From Molossus alvarezi (lineage: Eukaryota > Chordata > Mammalia > Chiroptera > Molossidae): DNA of 64,000 nucleotides. The stretch is from assembly GCA_037176705.1 (NCBI GenBank), contig CM073898.1:22924488-22988487 (forward strand). The letters run 5' to 3'. Each line of letters begins with the position of its first letter. Position 1 is the first letter of the stretch. The notes under the pieces were generated by a model. It saw only the letters and a program-made list of their open reading frames with translations. It did not search any database and had not been told where the DNA came from. Below are positions 1 to 12,012 of the stretch, piece after piece. Position numbers and translations under genes: made by a program.

Positions 1-936
1 TATGCATTTTGCTTCTCCTGTTTTATGAAGCTCTTTTTACTGCTTTCTCTTAAGAACATATTATGAAAAATCCAATTTCCCTGCAGATATGTCGAACTGT
101 GCTGTTTCCTGAAAGCTGGAACAAAATCTGCTTTTGAGATGGCTTATGCAATTTGGTACCAAATATGTGGGTGCGCAGCTTGAGAAATTCTCATAGAACT
201 ATCATTTCCGATATTTCCACAGTCTGAAACAGGACTCATTGATTGTTTTTAATTTGATGTATATCCAGTAATGAGGAGCCAGTCACCACATTGAGCATAG
301 ATTTGAATAACCCTATGAATTATTCTGTACCAAATGGCTCAGTGAGTCAAAGATGGAATCTTAAGGAAATGAAATGGCTCTAGAATAAAGATGAGAGAGA
401 GAGAGGAAGGAAAGGAAGGATGGTCAAGAAGAGGAAAGTTCCAAAGAAAAAGTAACTGTCATTTTTCTCAACTGACCACTTGTTTGTATGCATGTTTATA
501 TATTGACTTATTTTTAATGTAATACTATTTGATGTATGGAAAAGAATCAATGTAATATATATATAAAACACAATCACAAGAATGAATATTCATGAACCCA
601 CTATCTAATACAGGAAACAAAATTACACAGTATCATTTATTTATTGTGTGTTCCTCCTTATCCTCTGCTTCTCCCACAAATGTCATTACACTATAAATGT
701 TATTTTTTTATTTTTTATCGTTACCTTTTTTTACTACTTCTATATTAATTTACAAACATTCAGTTGTCATTTTGCCTTTTTTTGATTCTTGTAAACACAG
801 TATCATACTAGATTTATTGGATTCATTGTACCATATTCAAGCATATTTTGGCAAATAGCTTTATTTTATTCGTTTCCACGTGCAAAATAACTGAGTGGCT
901 GAATAAATCATTCCTTTTATCAGTTTTTCAGTAAAT
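1..936. other. Unassigned AT-rich sequence
   Basis: No gene or clear repeat is recognised. A short GA/GGAA-rich patch lies at about 391-422. The rest is AT-rich with stop codons in all frames. Confidence 0.6.
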
Positions 937-1117
937 TTGAAGTCTTTCTTTCCATCTTCCATTTCCATTGCCTCGTTCCCTCCCTTCCTCTTTACATGCA
1001 TGCTGCCTTTTCTCTCTCTCGCTCTCTCCCTTTCCTCCTTCTTACCTTCCACATTCTTTTTCTTTCTTTCTTCTTTCTCCCTCCTTCCCTCCCCCTTTCC
1101 TTTCTTCCTTTACTTTT
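937..1117. repeat. Polypyrimidine (CT-rich) tract
   Basis: About 180 bases are almost purely C and T, with runs of TCTC, CCTT and TTTC. The open frames read through it are low-complexity (S, F, L, P) and are not genes. It directly precedes the antisense L1M remnant and could be an expanded region at its poly-T end. Confidence 0.8.
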
Positions 1118-2935
1118 TTTTTACTCTTATTACAGTAGTAGTTTTGCCAAAAACATTTTTAAAGATTCTGTTTCTTCTAGAGAAATTTTAGGTTCACAGC
1201 AAAATTGATAAGGTACAAAGATTTCTTATATACCCCCTGTTCTCACATACATAGATTCCCCCATAATCAACATTCCCCACCAGAATGGTACATTTGGTAC
1301 AACTGATGAATCTACATTGACACATTATCATCACCCAAAGTCACTCATAGTAAACATTAGGGTTCATAGTGTTGTACATCTATGGATTTTAAAAAATGTG
1401 TCATGACATGTACCCATCATTATAATATTAGAAAGGATTTTCATTGTCCCCCAAATTCTCTCTGCTCTGCCTCTTCACCCCTACCCATTCCCCTACCCTG
1501 CCACTTGCTTGACAGAAAGAAAGCATCTAATGTGTTTGTATGGGAGTGGAATTGTTTTATCACAGGTTACACAAATGTTCTACCTCAAAATTATGCCATT
1601 TATTTCTTCTTATATTTATATTTCTACCAGAAATTGATTGATTCCTCTCCTCTCTAATACTTGGATTTATCTGACTTCTTAAGTATTATGGGAATTATCA
1701 TCTCTGGTAATAAAATCATGTTAATGGGTTTAACGTAGTAATTGTATTTCCCTTATTACTATGAGGTCAGACATCTTTTCTAGTCTCTTTTCTCTCATCA
1801 CGTTTCCTCTTTTGTGAGATACCAGTTTGTGTATTTCCCACAATTTTCTATGCTCGTTTGTCCTTTTCCAATTGATTTGTGAGGATATTACAGCGCTTTG
1901 TAAATTACATATATTGCACACATTTGTCAGTTGGTGTTTTGTTTTATCACTGTCTCTAGTCAGTTTTTGTTGAACAGGAGTTTTTAATTAACAAGTAATA
2001 GAATGTATCCATCTCTTAATGCTTAGCATGTATTTTAATTCATCTTTTCCCAGCTCAAACCTAGATCAAAAATAAATATTATTCTTTATTTTCTGCTAAG
2101 GTCTCAGAGATTCTCTTTGAATTGTTTTTAAGTCCTTCGTCCACCTGGAATAGATTTTTGTGTATGATGGAAAGAATCCAGTTTAAGGATCCAATTTAAG
2201 AGGATAATTAACTGTTCAATCAGTCTTATTAAATAGTCCCTCCATTTCACAATTATCTTCAATCCCACCTTAGTGATATCCTAAGTTTTAAAACACAGTC
2301 AATTTCCCAGATCTTTATTTTCCATCAGTCAATATTTCTCAATCCCTGTGCCAGTTCCATAATGACTTCAGCCCTGGCCGGTTTGGCTCAGCGGTTAGAG
2401 CGTCGGCCTGCAGTCTGGAGAGACCCGGGTTCAGTTCCCGCTAAGGGCACGTACCTCGGTTGCAGTTTGTCCCCGGTCCTGGTCGGTTGTGCGGGTGGCA
2501 GCCACTCGATGTGTCCCTTTCACATCGATGTTTCTCTCTGTCCCTCCTGCTCTATCTGAACAAAGAATGAAAAAGTGTCCTCGGGTGAGGATAAAAAAAG
2601 TAAATAAATAAATAAATAAATAAACAAACAAACAAACATAATGACTTCATTATTACAGGCCTATAATATGCCTTGGTACCTGGTAAAATACATCCCTTAC
2701 TCTTCTTCCCCAGAAATGATTTAGCTATCTTCATTCTTTTGCTACTTCAGATAAATTATAGAATTAGCTTGTCAAGTTTCATGAAAAACAAAAACAGTGT
2801 TGTGATTTTGATTCAAATTGCATTGAATTTCAGATAAATTAGAGGACAACTAATGTCTATATGATTTTGAGCTTTCACATCTATAAAAATAGTACAGGGC
2901 TCTATTTATTTAGGTCTTTCAGAAAAAAACTGATT
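1118..2935 (-). mobile_element. Old L1M LINE remnant, antisense, split by a Ves SINE
   Basis: Read on the plus strand it starts in a T-rich end, then shows the reverse of an L1M 3' UTR (the segment with 'ggttcacagcaaaattga', about 1190-1500). The reverse of ORF2 C-terminal sequence follows (about 1720-2935). Homology resumes at once after the SINE at 2371-2636, so the SINE landed in a pre-existing L1. All frames are broken. The subfamily assignment is from memory of the L1M group and would need RepeatMasker. Confidence 0.75.
2371..2636 (+). mobile_element. Ves SINE (subtype with GTCCTCGGGTGAGGAT tail)
   Basis: The tRNA-like head carries an A box (TGGCTCAGCGGTTAGAGCG) and a B-box-like GGTTCAGTTCC. 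A CT-rich middle and an end of TCCTCGGGTGAGGAT plus an A-rich TAAA tail follow. A perfect 13-bp TSD (CATAATGACTTCA) lies at 2358-2370 and 2637-2649. The element sits inside an antisense L1M. Confidence 0.95.
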
Positions 2936-3020
2936 GGATGTGGAGGCTTATCTTCTCTTCCAATTTTGTAGCTTAGCAAGATGCTGGCTCAGCTGGTCTG
3001 AATTCAACAGAGCTCCAGAC

Positions 3021-3328
3021 CAGCACTATACTGTTCAGTAGATATATAATATAAAGCACATATGTAATTTAAAATTTTATAGTAGTCTCATTAAGAAAAA
3101 AGTAAAAAGACACAGATGGAGTTAATTATAATAAAATAGTTAACCTGATATATCCAAAATATTATTTTGATATGAAAGCAATATAAAAAATAGTAATGAA
3201 ATCTTTTACAATTTTTCTCTTCAAAATCTAACATGTATTTCATACTTAAAACACGTTTCAGTATGACTAACCTCATTTCAAATGTTCAGTAGCCAAGAGA
3301 CTAGTGGCTGCTGTATTGGACAGCACAG
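3021..3328. mobile_element. MER1-like nonautonomous hAT DNA transposon
   Basis: The element starts with CAGCACTATACTG and ends with GTATTGGACAGCACAG, which are degenerate inverted ends. The interior contains the phrase 'agtggctgctgtattggacag', typical of hAT-Charlie elements of the MER1 group. It has no coding capacity. The family name is from memory, so treat the exact subfamily as tentative. Confidence 0.6.
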
Positions 3329-3634
3329 CTACTGTGTTTTCCTAATTCTCTAACCAGGAATTATTATAGGATACGAAGCAACCTGGATTTCCTGGCCCTT
3401 TTTTGAACTACAAACATATAAAGAGGTATTAGGAAAGAGTCTTCCACCAGAACCCTTTTGATGATGGACCTGCTCCAGTAGTGTCTGCGTTGAAAGAATG
3501 TACATTTGCCAATTGTTGGGTGCTGAGATTTACAAATGTCTACTTACTCAAGCTCATTGACTACTTTGTTCATATAACATATATTTATGAATGTTTTGTC
3601 TGCTTCATCTATTAATAATTGGAAGAGATGTATT
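3329..3634. other. Unassigned sequence
   Basis: No gene or repeat is recognised between the hAT element and the left TSD of the retrocopy. Confidence 0.5.
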
Positions 3635-4141
3635 AAAAGCTCACACCATGACCCAGGAAATGGACCCAGGAAGACCCAGGCCAGCTGAGCCCCCTGCTCT
3701 TGTGGGTCGGTCATTGTCTGCTCTTCTCCCAACAGGTCTGGGGAGGGCACCTCCCCGCTGCTGCTGCTGCTGCTGGTCCTCCCCGGTGGCTCTCACGATG
3801 CACACCCCGCGGCCTCCCCGGCACGCACTGCACTGTACACAGCGCGGCACTTACATTTCACTCACTTAACACTACTAATGGGGCAGGGCGGAGGGAGGGC
3901 CTTTGTGCTTTGTTTTTTGTAATTTCCTACTAGTGTTTGGGTAACTTTGTGGGGGTGGGGAGGGAAATGTAGGGGCAGGGGAAATGTCATTGTGAAGACT
4001 TTATTGATATTCATTGGAAACAATACATCCTTTCTGAGATATTTACAGTATTATTAATAATGAAAAAGGTTGTACTGTTTTGCATAATAAATATTTTTAT
4101 TGGGTATTCAAAAAAAAAAAAAAAAAAAGCTCACACCATGA
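3635..4141 (+). pseudogene. Processed retrocopy (5'-truncated mRNA 3' end) with TSDs
   Basis: A 17-bp direct repeat (AAAAGCTCACACCATGA) is identical at 3635-3651 and 4125-4141. Between them lie about 460 bases that are much more GC-rich than the surroundings in the first half, including a CTG run at about 3757-3775. An AATAAA signal at 4086-4091 and 19 uninterrupted A's from 4110 follow. This is the signature of L1-driven reverse transcription of a polyadenylated RNA. No long conserved frame is visible; most of it is probably 3' UTR of the parent transcript. I do not recognise the parent gene. The perfect TSD and pure tail point to a recent insertion. Confidence 0.88.
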
Positions 4142-4354
4142 TAGCGGCGTTATCCTGAAACTAAGACATTGGTGCTAATGCAAGTCTTTCCCCAGAACCA
4201 CACCACCTTGTCTTTTGCTTCAGTTCAAGGCATCTAGTACAAACTTCAGTCCCTTTTTTGTTTCATCATTTTAGGGGATTTATTGGTACAGAAAATGGGG
4301 CATTTTGTGTTGGAAAGTTTCCTAACTTCAGCAAACTTATGAAAGGTATGTTTT

Positions 4355-4558
4355 GCCCGGCCGGTGTGGCTCAGTTGTTGAGCGTGGGCCCATGCACCAA
4401 GAGGTCACAGGTTTGATTCCCGGTTGGGGCACATGCCCAGGTTGTGGGTCCAATCCCCAGAGAGGGGCATGTTCTCTCTCATGAAGGTTTCTATCTCTCT
4501 CTCCCTCTCCTTTTCTCTCTCTCTAAAATCAATAAAGAAAAAGTAAATAAATAAAAAT
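4355..4558 (+). mobile_element. Ves SINE (subtype ending AAAATCAATAAAG)
   Basis: The tRNA-like head has TGGCTCAGTTGTTGAGCG and GGTTTGATTCC, followed by the 'ggggcacatgcccaggttgtggg' type body, a CT-rich run and AAAATCAATAAAGAAAAAG. The TSD is AAAGGTATG(T/C)TTT at 4342-4354 and 4559-4571 with one mismatch. It belongs to a different subtype from the SINE at 2371. Confidence 0.93.
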
Positions 4559-4689
4559 AAAGGTATGCTTTATTCAGGATCCACTTGTTTTGTAGCAGGG
4601 GGAGCAAAACTTTGTTATTTATATCTTTAAAAACAGCTTGTGACTTTGTTTCTTTCTTTTTTTTCACTACCTAAAAATCCTACAGGATA

Positions 4690-6130
4690 TTAATGGCTAT
4701 CTGAGTGTATGGGCAAAAGTTTTTTCCAAGTTTTCTTTTAATTTTTTTTCTTTTGTATTGAGATTTTTTTGTTTCTTTAGTTGTTTCACAAACATTTTAA
4801 ATGTTTATGTTGCCAAAGCTACTCACCATAATTTATGTTTTTTGGCTTTGTTTCCATATTTATAAATATCCCCTTTCATATAAGATTCCACAAATATTTA
4901 TCAATATTTTTCCAGTACTAGTATATTTATGGTTTTTCTATTACTATTTCCCTTTCACTTATCTAAAGTTTATTTTAGAGAAATGATTGTGTAGGAATCT
5001 CATTTAATTTTTACTTCAGTGATTATCCAATTTTTCTGAAATCATTAAGGAATAATCCATTCTTTCTTTGATAATTTGAAATGCCACTTTTATCAGAGAG
5101 TCAGAAATTAACTTGATTTCTTGGCCATTTTTCTATCTATTAGGTTTTAGTGCTTTAATTAGTTCAGGTTTATAGCAAAGTGTAATATGAATTAGCATGA
5201 ATATTTCTTCATTGCTTTTCTTGTTTATAGGTTTTTTTCTTGCATTATTTATTGTTTTCTGTTATACTTTAAACATCCTTCAATGAAAATATAAGGATGT
5301 TCTAAGATTATAATGGTTAAAGATTTATATTAATTTGGGGATAATTTTTATTATTAATATTTCTCTTTGAGCAATGGTTTGTTTCTAAATATAGTCAATT
5401 TGTTAGTGTTCATTATTAGAAAATTAAACTTCTCTTCACTTGGGTCCTATAATTTATTCCTAAAACAAGCAATTTTATGTTTTAAACATTTTATTAGGAA
5501 AATAATTTAAGCATAATAAAGAGAGAATAGTAAAATAAACATCTGTTTATTACCTGGATTCAACAATTATTAAATAATGACTCCTCTTGTTTCATCTAGG
5601 CCTTCACTCAAGTCAAGTCAAAATCACCCATCTTATTTTTAAGCAAATTCCAGAAATTTTTACTTTGTATGTACTTTATATGTTACTTGCTTCACTAAGT
5701 ATCACTAAAAGATAAGCACTCACTGTTTTAAACATAATCACATTAATATTATAGCTGAAAAATTCATTGTAATTTTAAGACAGGTCAATTAAATTTTATA
5801 AACTATAATTTCCTTATCTGAAAAATGAGAAAAATAGTAGTATTATCTCTTAGGTTGAAAATAATAGAAACGACTAATATTATTATACTATTAATAATTT
5901 TAAAGATCACATTTAGTTTTAATTTTCATTTGGTCTACTGTGTGATGGGTTTTATTGATGGATTTTCTATGTTGAATTGTCATGCATTTCTCAAATGAAA
6001 GCATTCTGGTTATTCCATGTTTATATTTTAATGTATTTTTGGAATCGAGTGGTAAGTATATTACTTTGTATTTTTGTGTCTATTTTGTCATTGAGATTGT
6101 TTTCTAGTCCTTAAATTCATACATCTCATC
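4690..6130 (-). mobile_element. Old L1M ORF2 remnant, antisense, interrupted
   Basis: The segments at about 4985-5290 and 5950-6110 read as the reverse of decayed L1 ORF2, the second matching the stretch that on the plus strand resembles 'tgttgaatcatcc...'. A second, different old repeat occupies 5470-5780. The frames are destroyed. The call rests on recognising patterns, not on an alignment. Confidence 0.55.
5470..5780. mobile_element. Old L1M/L1ME-type 3' UTR-like repeat
   Basis: The series 'cattttatta', 'agagagaatagtaaaataaac', 'caacaattatt', 'cttgtttcatcta', 'aagcaaattccaga' and 'aaaagataagcactc' follows the order seen in a common old mammalian LINE 3' region. It interrupts the antisense L1 around it. 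The family is uncertain. Confidence 0.5.
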
Positions 6131-7003
6131 TCTTTAGCAACTGGGATTTACTGGCTCATTAACTTTCTTTCTCTGTACTCTGGACTAGTTAGACTATTAC
6201 CAGAACCACTTGTTACCAGAACATTTGAAACTTATTCAAGGAAGCATCTGGTCTTGACAACATTTGGGGAGGTAACTGTTTTCTCCACCTGGCTTCATTC
6301 CTTCTTCTTGAAGTCAGAGTTCAGGACAAGCACCTTTTCTGGTCTCCTAAACGACAGTATCCATTCATGTGGTAACTGTATTGTAATGGTCTGTATACTC
6401 TTCTTATAGTGTGAACCTTTCAAAGGTAAGAACCACCTTTGACGATAGATACTTAACAAATGTCTAAATAATGAATGAATAAATTAACATATACGTAAAG
6501 CACCCAATACACTGACTTACTTAGATATCAGCTGCTCTTTTTGATATTTAATACCATGTAAAAAATTTCAATATTGGATTTTAGAGATGAAGATCACGAT
6601 CCCATTGTGCTCCAAAAGTACTTTGTCCTTTGGAGACTGTATGCAAAACTGTGATGACCGAGGCAACCACCCTCCCCAGACTGCCTAGGGGGTGTGAGTT
6701 TCCCATGTGAGTTTTCTTTTTCTACAATCTCCATTCCTCTTCGCGGCTCCTTAAGGAATTTAAACCGATGTAGTAAAAGGGACACAATGTTTGAAAGGAT
6801 AACCGAGAGATAACTTTCTCCAAATCATAAATTATGTGGTCTCACCGTCAAGTTTCATGGGGACAGGAACAGGGTGAGCTCAGCAGGGTGCAGCAGGCAG
6901 GTTGCGACATTCCTTTCTGGTCTGCAGGAGACTTGCCGCCCCTTAGGGGAGTCGCTTAATATGTGTGGGACTAGTACTTTATGTCCTACTCACCATGATA
7001 ACT
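6131..7003. other. Mostly unassigned, with a probable L2 3' end at 6330-6482
   Basis: The segment ending 'acaaatgtctaaataatgaatgaataaatt' (to about 6482) looks like the 3' end of an L2 element, which normally finishes in TGAATGAATGA. Nothing is recognised in 6483-7003. Confidence 0.45.
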
Positions 7004-7015
7004 TGTTTTATAGAA

Positions 7016-7252
7016 TTTTCTTTTTGTTAATTCTCACCCAGGGATATTTTTTCAATTGGTTTTTAGAGAGAATGACAGGGAGGGAGAAGAGAGAAAGAGA
7101 GAGAGAGAGAGACATCAGTTGGTTGCCTCCTTTGAGCATCCTAGCCAGGGCCTGGGATTGAGTCTGCTACCCAGGTAAGTACCCTTGACTGGGAATTGCA
7201 CCCTTTCGTGTGCAAGCCCACACTTTAACCACTGAGCCACATTGGCCAGGGC
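7016..7252 (-). mobile_element. Diverged Ves-type SINE, minus strand
   Basis: It ends on the plus strand in 'ccactgagccacattggccagggc', the reverse of the Ves head. A GAGA-rich middle and a tail region 'ttctcacccagggatatttt' precede this. The TSD TGTTTTATAGAA is at 7004-7015 and 7253-7264. It is more diverged than the other copies. Confidence 0.85.
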
Positions 7253-7264
7253 TGTTTTATAGAA

Positions 7265-8712
7265 ATTTAGTCCAAGAACTTAATCATAAATAAAATTCTG
7301 AAAGAAAAACAATTAAGAATCAGTAGAACAATTGTAGATATTGAATAACAATCAAGTGAAAATTTTAAACCATCTAAAAGTTTTGTTAAAAAATACTTAG
7401 AGTTGATTATGAAATAGTGGAATATTTCGGATTTGTTTTAGATCTGAAAGTAAATGTATATACACTGGGAGTGTTTGTCAGCTTCATGGCTCAGTGTAAA
7501 AATTAGTCTTGGACAGGCAGGGTTGTTCCTCAATTTCAACAGTCCTGGAGCGAAAACAAGTTTTTTCCTTCAATGACTAATATATATTTTGCTTTCTTTC
7601 AATGTCAAAACTAGTTCATATCCTGCATATTTGAAACATATGCTTGCTTGGATCATGTTCTGGACATTTCTCTCATATTTTATTGGGTTTCGTTGTATTT
7701 AATGCTTCTGTTTTGCTTTTCCCTGAGTATACATTCTAAAGTTTTGTACTGCACTGGATTTTTTTGGTTTATTTTCTGTCCATATTTTGAGGGAGTTGGT
7801 AAAAGGGATGTCACCTGCTATGTATATGGGACAACTATTAAAATTATTTCAGAGTAAAATAGAAGTTTCTAGACATCCACTGAAAGCAAATTTTTAATGA
7901 AGATTCTAAATGGTATGTCTGATCTCTCCTATTCACTTCTTCAAGTGACTTTCTGTCTGGAACAACACCACACACACACACACACACACACACAATGTGT
8001 TAATGGGAATCTATTAACATCTTTGACCTTCTGGCCTTCTTAAAGTCATCCTGGAAGCCTAACTGCAGAGATTTGATTCAGGTTATCAAATTGTAATTAT
8101 CTCTTGCACATCTGTCCATTATCAATATAATAGATATTCTATGGAACAAGTAAAACAAAATCTACCTCGTGATCACCGCAGCATAAGGAACAGCAGGACT
8201 CAAACTGCAGCCAATATCACATCTTCATTAGACTTGGTTCTGTGTTTTACCCTGAAAGTTTAATGAAGCAAAGCCCTCTTCCACATTATCCAATCCAGCC
8301 TTTCTTAACATCTGCCATACATTTCTTGCCTTACAAAGCATTTGCATGAAGCCCACGGATGTAAAATATAACACCATATTTTCATAGTGTTAATTTCCTC
8401 AAACCATACCTTCATCCATGCACAGCCCAGTGAAATGTAAATGTCTCTTCTTTTTGGAAAGAAATCATTTTCCTCTTGCTGGTTCCTAGCAGTTTCCCTG
8501 ACATTAAATATAAACACACAACGGGAGGTCCTTGGGTACCTCTTAGAGAAAGATAACAAAGCTAAATCAGATGCCACAAAATCTAAAACCAGGACTTTTA
8601 AGAAGAGCCCCTCACCTGTAATTAGCCTCTCTTCTATTATAGTATTACCATTAGTGGCCCTTGTTTTGAGATTGTTTGTTGTTTTGTTGTTGTTGTTGTT
8701 TTCAGAAGAGAC
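7265..8712. other. Unassigned sequence with two simple repeats
   Basis: It holds a (CA)n microsatellite at 7967-7994 and a GTT-rich run at about 8677-8702. A 180-codon open frame on the minus strand (8305-8847) is judged fortuitous because it runs from an LTR through the GTT repeat into unrelated sequence. Confidence 0.55.
7967..7994. repeat. (CA)n microsatellite
   Basis: About 14 uninterrupted CA units. Confidence 0.97.
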
Positions 8713-9277
8713 AATTAAACAATAACCTTGAAGGCTGAAAGTTGTTCTGAAAGAAGGGGTTTTTGAACCGTATCCTAGACAGAAGAAGGCCAGGTGCCGG
8801 GACACGCAGTGTGAACCCCCAGCAGCAGGGTGTGGCGGAGAAGACAATCGGTTCCTGGTCCCAGAGCTCTCAGAGTTGTTCTACACAAAGGTTTGGGGAA
8901 GAAAGAAGTTGTTTTGAAAGAATTTACATTGGCTAAATATAAGGGGGGGAGGGGGTTGGGCAAGAGAAGGTGAAGCAGGGCAGTTCTAGGACAGGTGCAT
9001 TGTTCGTAAGGAAGAAGTAGTTCCTACTTCTCTATTGGTTGTGTAACAGTCCGGAAAGTTCAAGCATAAGCAGGCGGCGGTGGCTTCTGCTGGTCAGTTA
9101 TTGGGTTTATTTGTTTATTTGTTTAGATAATTGCCAGGAAGTTGATTCAAAATTTTAACATACATTCAGGAATGTGAGCAGTCTTTCCTTGGTTTCCTCC
9201 TGTGGCTCTGCTACCTGCCTCCTCTTAGCTCTTCCTCCTAACCCCGGGCCTGCTATAATCTAAGATGGGACATCTCA
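8713..9277 (-). mobile_element. Solo ERV LTR, minus strand
   Basis: Its reverse complement aligns over most of its length with the plus-strand segment at 23267-23806. Both begin TGAGAT, share 'ttgaatgtatgtt', 'cacctgtcct', 'gaactgccctgcttcacct' and 'ccaatgtaaattctttcaa', and have a TTCTTTCA-containing end after an A-rich polyadenylation-like stretch. Length is about 565 bp. No gag/pol sequence adjoins either copy, so both are probably solo LTRs left by LTR-LTR recombination. The ERV class is not certain. I could not find a convincing short TSD. Confidence 0.75.
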
Positions 9278-9321
9278 GACCTTGCCTCTTGTTAAGATTT
9301 TATTTATAAAAATAGCTGTTA

Positions 9322-9553
9322 GCCCAGCCGGTGTGGCTCAGTGGTTGAGTGTCTGCCCATGCATCGAAGGTCGTCAGTTCAATTCCCGGTCAGGGCACAT
9401 GCCCAGGTTGTGGGCCAAATCCCCAGTATGGGGCATGCAGGAGGGAGCCAGTCGATCTTCTCTCTCATCGATGTTTCTATCTCTCTCTCCCTCTCCCTTC
9501 CTGTCTCTCTCTCCCTTTCTCTAAAATCAATAAAGAAAAACCAAACAAAAAAC
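9322..9553 (+). mobile_element. Ves SINE (subtype ending AAAATCAATAAAG)
   Basis: The head TGGCTCAGTGGTTGAGTG and box-B GTTCAATTCC are followed by 'gcacatgcccaggttgtgggcc', a CT-rich run and AAAATCAATAAAG plus an A-rich tail. TSD TAGCTGTTA is at 9313-9321 and 9554-9562. Confidence 0.94.
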
Positions 9554-9562
9554 TAGCTGTTA

Positions 9563-11053
9563 ATTCACAGAAAACCCCAGAACTAAGCAAGATGATTTTT
9601 GAAATATTACCACAACCAGAAACATGTCTGAATATCTTGATATAGTTACTTCTGTTTTAAAAAACCATATTTGACTTCACCAGTAAGATTGTAGTTTTAT
9701 CAAAATTGCCCGAAGACCAATTACAAGATTCAACAGGTAAATACCACAATTATAAAGGAATTAACTTGAAATGTGTTACTCCTTAATACCAACTTCACAG
9801 GGCCATTATTAACTTCTGAAGAAAGACCAGCATACTCAACTGAATCTCTAAAGTCTAGTGTTGTTAGATGTTAGAACGCAGGCAGCAAAATCATAGATGT
9901 ATGCTTGACAAATAGCTTCAGTGTCTCAAACTGAAAGGACAGAAAATTAGGACTTCCTAAAATGATGTACAGGTCACTTTTCCCAAGAAGGTGACTTTGG
10001 CCTGTGGGAAGTTTATTGGGAAGTGTTTTCAGAATGCACACCTCTGGGGAGAGAGAAGAAAACAGGGTTGGGCAGAGTGAGAAGCTGAAATACAATGTAG
10101 TCAGAGCAAGGGCCTCAGCTGAGCTCTGGAATTAGGATGTCCCTTCTGATAGTGGAGGTCAAAGGATATTTTGCCAAGCTCAACTATATTGATGCTCATA
10201 TTTTTTAAACGAGTGACTGTTTTAGAATTCAAACAGTATTTAGGCTTGGCATCATTGACCCTTGAATACTGTAAATTGGCCCATGTTACACTTTGGAATT
10301 CATTTGTTTTGTGGTTCTAGAAATTACATGGAACTCAGCTACTTATGATGGCAATTAAATAACATTTCCTTCTGTGCACAGCGGGGCTTTGTTGCAAAGG
10401 TTGTGATACAACACTTAGGCATGTTTCTCTGTTGCTGAAGCCAGAATTCTGGAAGTCGCTGTTGATACCTGTTTCCTTCACACACCATACCCCAGGTCCT
10501 TTTAAGTTTGTAAGCCGTTCAAATCTCACTCCTAATTCTGTCTTGACTTTCCCTTTTCTTCATATCTTATTACTATTTCCTTAATGGAATTCATTAGTTT
10601 TTATTGCCTCCGTTACTAAAATCATCTCCTTTTTGTTTTCCCAGATTTGACTCCTTCTGGATATATCCAGTGGCTGAGAATCATGACAGTTTGCCCAGCA
10701 GGTGTTTTTGAAAAACAAAAACTTCTTCTATAGAGGTTTTGAAACAACTCCCTTCTGATGTGGGGCTTACCCTCACTACACATATTCCCTCTTACAGCTC
10801 TTAGGAGGTAAAGAAGAAACGCAAATATAACATATACATCATGTGTAATAAATATGCATACATATATGGTATACATGAACAAAAATGTCTGTCATGGAAA
10901 GACGTTGGTAAGGAAACAGTAAGATAATTACACCAGGTGCCCCAGCTGCCATCTGACCGCAGGTGAGCGCGAAGCACCGAGAACCCTGAGGCGGAGGCAC
11001 TCCGATGCACGTAGCAGCACTGAAGCAACAGCACTCACAGTCGCTGCCAGAAT
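9563..11053. other. Unassigned sequence
   Basis: No gene or clear repeat is recognised in about 1.5 kb. A GC-richer patch at 10930-11040 has several CpGs and weakly resembles an LTR interior. Confidence 0.5.
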
Positions 11054-11067
11054 TAGAACAACTGATC

Positions 11068-11306
11068 TTTATTAATTCATGTATTTATTTTTTATCCTCA
11101 CCCGAAAACATTTTTTCGATATTTTGTTCAGATAGAGTGGGAGAGAGAGAAACATCGACGTGAAAGGGACACATCGAGTGGCTGCCACCCGCACGACCAA
11201 CCAGGGCCGGGGACAAACTGCAACCGGGGTACGCGCCCTTAGCGGGAACCGAACCCGGGTCTCTCTGGACCGCAGGCCGACGCTCTAACCGCTGAGCCAA
11301 ACCGGC
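11068..11306 (-). mobile_element. Ves SINE, minus strand (GTCCTCGGGTGAGGAT subtype)
   Basis: On the plus strand it reads 'tttatcctcacccg', GAGA-rich, then 'gcgggaaccgaacccggg' and 'gctctaaccgctgagccaaaccgg'. A perfect 14-bp TSD (TAGAACAACTGATC) lies at 11054-11067 and 11307-11320. Many CpGs are retained, suggesting a young copy. Confidence 0.95.
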
Positions 11307-11320
11307 TAGAACAACTGATC

Positions 11321-11741
11321 GTAAGTGGAATAACTTCAAGTTAGTCGAGGTAGTCCCTCTGCCTCTGTTATGAAAATACCCCCAAGAGAAGGGCAGTCTT
11401 AAATTCTGCGGTTAGGTCCAGCGGGCTGTCCGGCACATGCGACCCTGTTATGCACCTGGGCCAGGTCACTCTCTGTCCTCACCTCCCTGCCTCGGGTCCC
11501 CCTGCAATGCGGTTCCTGACGTGGAATGTCTACCAACGTAGGCAATAAGCTCTCTTTTGCCTTTGTGCAGAACATTTCTAAATTCTTTTCTTTCAGAGGC
11601 CAAATTGTACATTCATTCTTCAATCAGTTTAATAATACAGTGGTTTTCTTCCCATTCTCTAACCTAGATCAAATTAAAATAAGACTAAAACTGTTTATCA
11701 AAAGATATCTGGAAGTACTGATTTCTAACACATTCTATATC
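11321..11741. other. Unassigned sequence
   Basis: Nothing is recognised between the SINE and the MIR. Confidence 0.5.
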
Positions 11742-12012
11742 ACTAATGATGATAGTGGTAATAATAGTTACATTGTTCATGATATGCACTGTTCTAAGTA
11801 GTTTTCATGTTCAGCAGTTTTGAGTAATCCTTCAAAACATAACCCTGTGATGTATGAAATGTTATTATGCCCAATTTATTGATGATAAACTTGAAGTAGA
11901 GAAAGCTTAGGCAACAAAATCACACAGCTACAAAGTAGCAAAGGCCACCTTTGAATCCAGGCAGCTTGAGCTCTAGAATATCTGCTTTGAACCTTTACAC
12001 TCTGCTGCCTCT
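11742..12012 (-). mobile_element. MIR SINE, minus strand
   Basis: The plus strand reads as the reverse of a MIR: 'gtggtaataatagttacattg', 'gcactgttctaagta', 'aatccttcaaaacataaccctgtgatg', 'gcaacaaaatcacacagctac', 'ttgaatccaggcag', then 'cactctgctgcctctca'. This is nearly a full-length ancient core-SINE. Confidence 0.85.

Noticed and set aside
937..1208. Two hydrophobic frames of 70-84 codons
   Set aside because: Translation of a polypyrimidine tract; low complexity only.
2371..2450. tRNA-like sequence with A and B boxes
   Set aside because: It is the head of a Ves SINE with TSD and A-rich tail, not a tRNA gene. The same holds for the other SINE heads.
7967..7994. Direct repeats that could suggest an array
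   Set aside because: Simple dinucleotide repeat; no CRISPR-like spacing anywhere in the window, and the genome is mammalian.
8305..8847. 180-codon minus-strand open frame
   Set aside because: It runs from LTR sequence through a GTT repeat into unrelated sequence, has a poly-N tract from the repeat and no motif.
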